Source: JBARKJ01 sp049801375 (GTDB taxonomy: Bacteria; Nitrospirota; JACRHJ01). Taken from it: 5,004 bases of DNA. The notes under the pieces were generated by a model, which was not told the DNA's origin, ran no database searches, and saw only the letters and a list, made by a program, of their open reading frames with translations. The position numbers and the translations under genes are program-made. Location: positions 1 to 5,004 of the forward strand of contig JBARKJ010000018.1 in NCBI GenBank assembly GCA_049801375.1. Direction: 5' to 3'. Shown here one piece after another: positions 1-4,240 of the stretch (position 1 is the stretch's first letter; each line of letters begins with the position of its first letter).

Positions 1-335
1 AGACGTTCCAGACGTGGCTCCGCTCGATAGACGTAGTCCCTACCATCGTGGCCATACGCGAAAAGGCTGAGGAGATGCGGACCGCCGAACTGGAGAAAAC
101 GCTCTCGAAGATGGGCGAGCTTTCCGAAAAACAGAAAAAGCAGGTGGAGGCCCTTACTCAGTCCATCGTGAACAAGCTCCTCCACCACCCGCTGGTAGCC
201 CTTAAAAAAGCCGCGGGCGACCCGGAAAGCAGCAGCAACATAGAGTCCGCGCGCGTGCTGTTCGGCGTGGAAGAAAAGGAAGAACACGGCCAGGCGGACG
301 AGTCTTCGGCGCTCTCAGAAGCGGAGACGCGATAA
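1..335 (+). CDS. hemA: Glutamyl-tRNA reductase, C-terminal part (5'-truncated by window edge)
   Basis: This is the last 110 complete codons of a gene that enters from the left, read in the frame beginning at base 3 and ending with TAA at 333-335. The visible part holds the HemA C-terminal helical dimerisation domain. It starts with a WLRSIDVVPTI-type segment, followed by the IREKAEEMRTAEL helix, a Lys/Glu-rich coiled helix, and the hallmark IVNKLLHHPLVALKKA segment, then a poorly conserved acidic tail. The family reduces glutamyl-tRNA(Glu) with NADPH to glutamate-1-semialdehyde, the first committed step of C5-pathway tetrapyrrole synthesis in the cytoplasm. The catalytic Cys and the NADPH domain lie outside the window. 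A GTG at 48 is internal to this domain and is not a start, because the conserved frame continues upstream of it. Position upstream of hemC is the classical hemA-hemC arrangement. Identification is confident from the motifs and the neighbours. Confidence 0.93.
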   Translation, partial: TFQTWLRSIDVVPTIVAIREKAEEMRTAELEKTLSKMGELSEKQKKQVEALTQSIVNKLLHHPLVALKKAAGDPESSSNIESARVLFGVEEKEEHGQADESSALSEAETR

Positions 336-366
336 AAATATTCCGCCGTTATAAATTAATAAAAGC

Positions 367-372
367 GGAGGT
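367..372 (+). promoter_or_regulatory. Shine-Dalgarno sequence for the DUF1622 gene
   Basis: A perfect GGAGGT lies 9 nt before the TTG at 382. It decides the start of the downstream gene, since no ATG or GTG occurs at a suitable distance and the encoded N-terminus runs straight into the first hydrophobic segment. Confidence 0.75.
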
Positions 373-381
373 CGGCGAACA

Positions 382-744
382 TTGGCGCAGGTGCAAAATG
401 TTCTGCAGGTAGTGATCCTTACTATCAGCGGATTGGGGGCCATGGTTGTCGTCTGGGGAGTCATTGAGGCGATAGTTGCATTTGTAGGTTTAAAGTTCTC
501 CTCCGTGAAAGAAGACGCGGTTTCTAAGAGTGAAGTTATACGTCAACATCTGGGCGCCCATCTTCTTCTTGGACTCGAAATATTTATTGCGGCGGATATC
601 ATCAGTTCTGCAATCAGTCCAAGTTGGGAAAAGGTAGGCATACTTGTATCCATTGTCGGCGTACGGACAGTCCTAAGCTATTTCCTGAGGATGGAGTTAA
701 AACAAGGCACATACAAGTCGCATATTAGAAAAGAGGAAATTTGA
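382..744 (+). CDS. DUF1622 family small integral membrane protein
   Basis: This is a 120-residue predicted inner-membrane protein with a TTG start supported by a strong GGAGGT. It has a long hydrophobic N-terminal stretch (about residues 8-37), a charged loop (about 42-57), a second segment (about 58-78) and a third (about 85-103), ending in a Lys/Arg-rich cytoplasmic-type tail. The signature LGAHLLLGLEIFIAADII, then SPSW, then VGVRTVLSYFLRMEL, matches my memory of the DUF1622 family, whose function is unknown. Its TGA overlaps the hemC start by 4 nt (TTGA), so translation of the two is probably coupled. A hand count over 481-660 gives 79 of 180 G+C (44%), well below about 60% in neighbouring hemC. 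This could mean recent acquisition, or partly the T-rich codons needed for hydrophobic residues. No link to heme enzymes is known to me; a helper or transport role would be a guess. Confidence 0.85.
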   Translation: MAQVQNVLQVVILTISGLGAMVVVWGVIEAIVAFVGLKFSSVKEDAVSKSEVIRQHLGAHLLLGLEIFIAADIISSAISPSWEKVGILVSIVGVRTVLSYFLRMELKQGTYKSHIRKEEI

Positions 745-1694
745 ATAATCGTGACCGCATAATCATAGGCACGCGCGGCAGCATGCTTGCACTCTGGCAG
801 GCGGAGTTCGTCCAGCGCGAGCTGATGATGCGAAACCCGGGCGTGGAGATAACGCTTAAGAAGATAAAGACCACAGGCGATATGATACTGGACGTGCCGC
901 TCGCGCAGGTGGGGGGCAAAGGGCTGTTCGTAAAGGAGATAGAGGATGCGATGCTGGGGGGCGAGATAGACCTCGCCGTGCACAGCATGAAGGACGTGCC
1001 GACAGAACTCCCGGAGCCGCTGCACCTGGCTGTCATGACGAAGAGGGAAGACCCCAGGGACGCCTTCCTCTCCCGCGACCACGCCTCTTTCGACAAGCTC
1101 CCCAAAGGGGCCTCCATAGGCACAAGCAGCTTAAGGCGCCAGTGCCAGCTGATGGCGGTGAGGCCGGACATAAAGGTCGAGCAGCTCCGGGGAAACCTGG
1201 ACACCCGGATAAGGAAATGCGAGGAAGGCCTCTTCGACGCGGTGATACTCGCCGCCGCCGGGATAAGGCGGATGGGCTGGGCGGAGAAGATAAAAGAGTA
1301 TATCGGGGCGGAAATCTGTCTCCCGGCGATAGGCCAGGGGGCCATCGGGATTGAATGCAGGAAGGACGACGAGTTTATAAATAAAGCTCTATCGAGCCTT
1401 CAGGACCAGGATACCTGGGATGCGGTCGCGGCCGAGAGGGCGTTTCTCGGAAAGCTGGAGGGCGGATGCCAGGTCCCCATCGCGGCCTATGCGGTCGTAA
1501 TGGACGGCGGAAAAAAGCTCTGGCTTCGGGGGCTGGTCGGGAGCGTGACCGGGGACAGGATTATAAAAGACGAGCTGGAAGCGCCCGTGAAGGAAGGGGC
1601 CAAAGCGGGTATAGAACTCGCCCAGAGGCTTCTCTCTAAAGGCGCGGACAAGATTCTCGCGGAAGTTTACGGCAGGGAACTGAAAGGGTACTAA
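741..1694 (+). CDS. hemC: Hydroxymethylbilane synthase (porphobilinogen deaminase)
   Basis: This cytoplasmic enzyme polymerises four porphobilinogen molecules into the linear tetrapyrrole hydroxymethylbilane, with release of ammonia. The 317-residue product has the usual family length. Motifs in order are IIIGTRGSMLALWQAE (residues 7-22), the active-site loop HSMKDVP with the catalytic Asp at 85, GTSSLRRQ (127-134), LRGNLDTR (149-156), LPAIGQGAIGIECR (194-207) and LEGGCQVPI, whose Cys243 should carry the dipyrromethane cofactor. All expected catalytic residues are present. TTG at 741 is chosen because the conserved GTRGS motif begins only a few residues later and there is no in-frame ATG before it. 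An AGAGGA at 732-737 sits only 3 nt upstream, closer than ideal, so coupling to the preceding gene through the TTGA overlap may matter. It is followed after 13 nt by the TPR gene. Confidence 0.97.
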   Translation: MNNRDRIIIGTRGSMLALWQAEFVQRELMMRNPGVEITLKKIKTTGDMILDVPLAQVGGKGLFVKEIEDAMLGGEIDLAVHSMKDVPTELPEPLHLAVMTKREDPRDAFLSRDHASFDKLPKGASIGTSSLRRQCQLMAVRPDIKVEQLRGNLDTRIRKCEEGLFDAVILAAAGIRRMGWAEKIKEYIGAEICLPAIGQGAIGIECRKDDEFINKALSSLQDQDTWDAVAAERAFLGKLEGGCQVPIAAYAVVMDGGKKLWLRGLVGSVTGDRIIKDELEAPVKEGAKAGIELAQRLLSKGADKILAEVYGRELKGY

Positions 1695-1697
1695 AGT

Positions 1698-1703
1698 GGA
1701 GGT
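1698..1703 (+). promoter_or_regulatory. Shine-Dalgarno sequence for the TPR gene
   Basis: GGAGGT is placed 4 nt before the ATG at 1708. It overlaps the alternative GTG at 1696, which would use the ribosome-binding site itself as coding sequence and has no upstream signal of its own. The spacing is a little short, but this site favours the ATG start. Confidence 0.6.
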
Positions 1704-1707
1704 ACTG

Positions 1708-2640
1708 ATGTTCCGGGGTAAGTTTTTACTGGCGGCGCTAACGGTTATACTTCTTTTTGGATTGTTCGCCGTCCAGACTAAGTGCGCGGCGGCCCAGACG
1801 CCGCCGAAGGCCGAGGAGCCCGGCAAGGCGCAGGAACCAAAGGACTCAAAGAAGGACGAACTCAAACATTATTTCACCGAAGGCCTCGAGGCCATGGAGC
1901 ACAAAAACTGGGAATTCGCCATAGAGGATTTTAAAAAAGCCGCCAAGCTTAAGCCGGACAGCTACAACATATGGATGTACCTGGCAAGGTGTTACGGTGA
2001 GTCGCACAAGAGTGTGGACGCCATTGCCGCATTGGACGAAGCAATAAAGATAAAGCCCACGGTCGCGGGCGCATACCTCGCTATAATGGATAACTATTGG
2101 GATCTGGATTTGCTCACGGAGATCGTAAAGACTGCGGACAAAGCGCTGGCAAACGGCGTGAAGCCGGAATTGATACTTCCCGACCTCGGCTGGTATTATT
2201 ACCTCGCGGGGGATAACGCCAATGCGGAAGCTAGTTATAATAAGGCGATGAAGGCGAACCCGAAGGACTCCCGCACGGTTAACGACATAGGCGTGCTCCT
2301 TTTCTCCGAAGGCAAATACGGGGAGGCCCTGGATAAATTCAAGGAGGCTCAAGCATTGAACCCGGGCAGCCAGATCGTCCCGTACCTGGAAGCCCTTTCC
2401 TACAATAAGCTTGGTAAAGAAGACGACGCGCTGAACGCCCTGAAGGAAGGGATTAAAAAAGACTCGGGGCTGGAGGGTGAGGTGCCCCAGTTTAATAAAG
2501 ACCTCTTCCCCCGGACAGACCCGGGCGACCTGTCAAAGCTGTTTGCGAAACTCAAACCGGCCTCGCCGGTGCTGAAAAATATTTCAGGAACCGCGCCAGC
2601 CCTGAAGAATTTATCCGTTACCGCCCCAGTGAAAAAATGA
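1708..2640 (+). CDS. Exported tetratricopeptide-repeat (TPR) protein
   Basis: With the ATG at 1708 the product is 310 residues; a GTG at 1696 would add four. The N-terminus MFRGKFLLAALTVILLFGLF is a typical signal peptide (positive n-region, hydrophobic core). A likely signal peptidase I cleavage lies after the Ala run at 27-29. Cys26 is preceded by Gln-Thr-Lys, which is not a lipobox, so I do not call it a lipoprotein. After a Pro/Lys/Glu-rich linker (about 30-52) come roughly six TPR units: 53-86, 87-120, 121-155, 156-189, 190-223 and 224-257. Most carry the expected small/aromatic pattern and a closing Pro (LKPDS, IKPTV, ANPKD, LNPGS). A Pro/Lys-rich tail ends in a decapeptide repeat. TPR proteins act as protein-binding scaffolds; the partner is unknown. 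The TGA overlaps the hemD ATG by 4 nt (ATGA), so the gene is coupled to heme synthesis genes though the protein should be periplasmic. Confidence 0.88.
   Translation: MFRGKFLLAALTVILLFGLFAVQTKCAAAQTPPKAEEPGKAQEPKDSKKDELKHYFTEGLEAMEHKNWEFAIEDFKKAAKLKPDSYNIWMYLARCYGESHKSVDAIAALDEAIKIKPTVAGAYLAIMDNYWDLDLLTEIVKTADKALANGVKPELILPDLGWYYYLAGDNANAEASYNKAMKANPKDSRTVNDIGVLLFSEGKYGEALDKFKEAQALNPGSQIVPYLEALSYNKLGKEDDALNALKEGIKKDSGLEGEVPQFNKDLFPRTDPGDLSKLFAKLKPASPVLKNISGTAPALKNLSVTAPVKK
2566..2625 (+). repeat. Two tandem copies of a 30-bp unit in the TPR gene 3' end
   Basis: Two adjacent 10-codon units encode PVLKNISGTA and PALKNLSVTA, and a third partial unit (PVKK) runs to the stop. The peptide match is 7 of 10 positions. 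The DNA copies have diverged at many third positions, so this is an old duplication or a selected low-complexity tail rather than a fresh expansion. It lies outside the TPR domain. Confidence 0.6.
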
Positions 2641-3440
2641 GCATGCCGGGAAATAAAGCGCTCTCAGGCGTACGCGTGATTGTAACCCGCGCGAAGGAGC
2701 AGTCGGCGGAATTAATAGATATGCTTAATGCGGCGGGCGCGGAGGTGGTGGCCGTTCCGGTTATACAGACCGTCCCGCCAGAGGATATATCCGGTATAGA
2801 CAGGGCCGTTGCGAGTCTTTCTTCATACGACTATGCCCTATTCACAAGCGTAAACTCTCTTAAGTTCCTCCTGCTCCGGATGGGCGAGACGGGGAAGGGG
2901 CCGGAGGATCTGAAGGGTTTAAGGATTGTGGCCGTGGGGCCGAAGACGGCTGGCGCGCTTGAAAAAAACGGGCTGAAGGCCGATATTATCCCGGAGGAGT
3001 CCAAGGCGGAGGGCATTGTCCTGGCCCTGTCCGGGGAAGACATCAGGGGTAAAAAATTTCTGTACCCGCGCGCGGAAGTGGCGAGGGAAGTCCTGCCTGA
3101 GGCGCTTCGGGCGGCGGGCGCGATCGTTGACGTGGTTACCGTATACAGGACGGTCGCGCCTTCGGGGTTGTCCGGGGTAATCAGGGGCGCGCTCTCGGGC
3201 GAAGCCCGCACGGTCGTGACCTTTACCAGTTCGTCCACCGTTACAAACTTTCTGAATGCGGCAGGTCCGGGTGCGGCGGGGATGCTGTCCGGGACGGATA
3301 TAGCGTGTATTGGGCCGGTGACGGCAAAGACGTGCGAGGAGGCGGGGCTGAGTGTCGATGTCATTCCGCGGGAGTATACCGCGGAGTCGCTCTTCCTCGC
3401 TGTAGTGGATCATTTCAATAAGGAGAAGAGTAATGCTTGA
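2637..3440 (+). CDS. hemD: Uroporphyrinogen-III synthase
   Basis: HemD cyclises hydroxymethylbilane and inverts ring D to give uroporphyrinogen III, the branch point to heme, siroheme and cobalamin. The protein is 267 residues, the normal size of a stand-alone HemD, and is cytoplasmic. Sequence in this family is weakly conserved, but the pattern is clear: VRVIVTRAKEQS near residue 12, VPVIQTVPPED (40-50), DYALFTSVNS (65-74), RIVAVGPKTAGAL (96-108), FLYPRAE (141-147), VVTVYRT (166-172), VVTFTSSSTVTNFL (193-206) and CIGPVTAKT (224-232). These are the interdomain-cleft segments of the two alternating Rossmann-like halves. The ATG at 2637 overlaps the TPR gene stop and lacks a good Shine-Dalgarno of its own, so translational coupling is likely; a second ATG at 2643 is possible. 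There is no fused CobA/SUMT methyltransferase domain, unlike in some related gene clusters. The gene overlaps the next one by 8 nt. Confidence 0.93.
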   Translation: MSMPGNKALSGVRVIVTRAKEQSAELIDMLNAAGAEVVAVPVIQTVPPEDISGIDRAVASLSSYDYALFTSVNSLKFLLLRMGETGKGPEDLKGLRIVAVGPKTAGALEKNGLKADIIPEESKAEGIVLALSGEDIRGKKFLYPRAEVAREVLPEALRAAGAIVDVVTVYRTVAPSGLSGVIRGALSGEARTVVTFTSSSTVTNFLNAAGPGAAGMLSGTDIACIGPVTAKTCEEAGLSVDVIPREYTAESLFLAVVDHFNKEKSNA

Positions 3441-3777
3441 AGTCAGCGAAAAAGCGATAAACGAGTTCAAAAAAGTCCTTGAGTCCCAGGACGAAAAGGG
3501 TTTGGGCGTGAAGATAAAGGCTTTCGTGGCAGAATCGTCCTGCTGCTCGTGCGGCCCGTCCCAGAACTACGAGATGGACCTGGTAAAAAAAGGCGAGAAG
3601 GACGACGCGAAGGTCGAGATGCAGGGCGTCAGCTTCTACATGGACAAGGAGACCACCGCCTTGATGGAAGGCCTTCAGGTGGATTTCATGGAGGACCACG
3701 GCTTTATAATCAAGGAGACCGGCGAAGCCTCCTCATGCGGCTGCGGTAGTGGCGGCCACGGCGGCTCCTGCTGCTGA
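3433..3777 (+). CDS. HesB/IscA-like (A-type iron-sulfur carrier family) protein with Cys-rich tail
   Basis: This 114-residue cytoplasmic protein starts at the ATG at 3433, with AAGGAG at 3420-3425 seven nt upstream. The start overlaps the hemD end by 8 nt. The fold pattern is that of IscA/HesB proteins: an N-terminal helix (VSEKAINEFKKVLES), a strand (GVKIKAFVA) leading to the first cysteine site, a central strand with GVSFYMDKETTALMEGLQVDF, and a C-terminal CGCG (102-105). A-type carriers use three cysteines, one central and two in the C-terminal C-G-C, to hold Fe-S clusters. Here the central site is SCCSCGPS with Cys37, Cys38 and Cys40, and the tail GSGGHGGSCC adds His109, Cys113 and Cys114, giving seven cysteines. 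This looks more like the divergent HesB-like group than canonical ErpA or IscA, so no gene symbol is given. It could deliver clusters, bind another metal, or be redox active; its role in this locus is inferred only from position. Confidence 0.82.
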   Translation: MLEVSEKAINEFKKVLESQDEKGLGVKIKAFVAESSCCSCGPSQNYEMDLVKKGEKDDAKVEMQGVSFYMDKETTALMEGLQVDFMEDHGFIIKETGEASSCGCGSGGHGGSCC

Positions 3778-3791
3778 ACCAAGGAGAGAAA

Positions 3792-4097
3792 ATGGCTGAG
3801 AGACCAAAAGGCGTACCGCCTGGCGCGCTTACGTTCGAGCTTAAGCCGGAGGTCGAAGGCGGCGTCTATTCCAACGTCGCAAGCATCGTGCATAACCCCA
3901 ACGAGTTCATCTTCGATTTCGCTGCGGTCCTGCCGGGTAAGGAAACGGCGGTGGTGCGCGCGCGGGTGATTACGAACCCGGTCCATGCCAAGCAGTTCCT
4001 TGCGGCGCTCGCGGAAAATGTCGCCGGTTACGAGCGGCAGTTCGGAGAGATACAGCCCCCGGCCCAGGCCCCGGGACAAAAGACGACGGTACACTGA
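3792..4097 (+). CDS. DUF3467 family protein
   Basis: This is a 101-residue soluble protein of unknown function, starting at an ATG 5 nt after AAGGAG (3781-3786) and 14 nt after the previous stop. The whole length fits the DUF3467 pattern as I know it: EGGVYSNVASIVHNPNEFIFDFAAVLPG (positions 22-49, split here by a turn after HNPNE), then VVRARVITNPVHAKQF (54-69), then LAENVAGYERQFGEI (73-87), and a Pro/Gln-rich disordered tail. There is no signal peptide, membrane segment or catalytic motif. The gene continues the tight spacing of the upstream genes and is the last before the hairpin-rich gap, so it probably ends the co-translated block. The family is small and widespread; I know of no established activity and propose none. 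Confidence 0.85.
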   Translation: MAERPKGVPPGALTFELKPEVEGGVYSNVASIVHNPNEFIFDFAAVLPGKETAVVRARVITNPVHAKQFLAALAENVAGYERQFGEIQPPAQAPGQKTTVH

Positions 4098-4104
4098 TTT
4101 GCAG

Positions 4105-4156
4105 GTTTAAAACCGTTACCTTTTTGATAAAAAGGTAACGCCAAAAACTTTTAAAC
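4105..4156 (+). repeat. Perfect 12-bp inverted repeat nested in an outer 8-bp inverted repeat
   Basis: The inner arms 4114-4125 (CGTTACCTTTTT) and 4129-4140 are exact reverse complements around a 3-nt loop, GAT. The outer arms 4105-4112 (GTTTAAAA) and 4149-4156 (TTTTAAAC) are also exact complements, separated from the inner stem by 1 nt on the left and 8 nt on the right. The element starts 8 nt after the DUF3467 stop. It could act as a transcript-end or mRNA-stabilising hairpin, but it has no G+C-rich stem and no following T-run on either strand, so I do not call it an intrinsic terminator. An alternative, weaker hairpin pairs 4140-4148 with 4159-4168 (one bulged base) and would exclude the outer stem. 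Confidence 0.8.
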
Positions 4157-4182
4157 TGGTTTTTCGGCCCGGCTTTCTTTTG

Positions 4183-4214
4183 GTTACTTTTCTTTTACCC
4201 GAAAGAAAAGTAAC
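4183..4214 (+). repeat. Perfect 13-bp inverted repeat upstream of hemB
   Basis: The arms GTTACTTTTCTTT (4183-4195) and AAAGAAAAGTAAC (4202-4214) are exact reverse complements around a 6-nt loop (TACCCG). The right arm ends 13 nt before the hemB Shine-Dalgarno. The arms resemble those of the hairpin at 4114-4140 (shared GTTAC(C)TTTT core), so arms from the two hairpins can also pair with each other. There is no T-run after it. It may be a leader hairpin of hemB or part of a small dispersed repeat; the sequence alone cannot decide. Confidence 0.8.
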
Positions 4215-4227
4215 GGTTATAGGTTAC

Positions 4228-4234
4228 AGGAGGT
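4228..4234 (+). promoter_or_regulatory. Shine-Dalgarno sequence for hemB
   Basis: AGGAGGT lies 6 nt before the ATG at 4241. It is the strongest and best-spaced ribosome-binding site in the window, in contrast with the TTG or overlap-driven starts upstream. It suggests that hemB is translated independently of the preceding genes. Confidence 0.8.
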
Positions 4235-4240
4235 AAATCG

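Noticed and set aside
48..335. Separate small gene starting at the GTG at 48
   Set aside because: The same frame is open to base 3 and encodes the conserved WLRSIDVVPTI segment of HemA immediately upstream, so the GTG is an internal valine codon.
345..365. Possible promoter (TATAAA at 350-355) before the DUF1622 gene
   Set aside because: The gap is AT-rich, but no convincing -35 box lies about 17 nt upstream (the region is the end of hemA). A single TATAAA is weak evidence.
678..1345. Long minus-strand open frames opposite hemC
   Set aside because: They lie entirely antisense to a gene with full HemC motifs, have no recognisable domains and are expected shadows in G+C-rich coding DNA. The same holds for those opposite the TPR gene, hemD, the HesB-like gene, DUF3467 and hemB.
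1696..1707. GTG start for the TPR protein
   Set aside because: It would sit within the GGAGGT ribosome-binding site and has no upstream signal; the ATG at 1708 gives a cleaner signal peptide.
3535..3560. Selenocysteine in the HesB-like protein
   Set aside because: I checked the first cysteine site for an in-frame TGA because related proteins may carry Sec; all codons are TGC and the frame is uninterrupted to the stop at 3775-3777.
4105..4214. Rho-independent terminator after the DUF3467 gene
   Set aside because: Both hairpins have AT-rich stems and neither is followed by a run of T on the plus or minus strand. Termination or processing there is possible but not supported by the classical signature.
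4098..4240. CRISPR array or insertion-sequence remnant in the gap before hemB
   Set aside because: There are only two non-identical palindromes, no regularly spaced direct repeats with unique spacers, no transposase fragment and no flanking target-site duplication that I could see.
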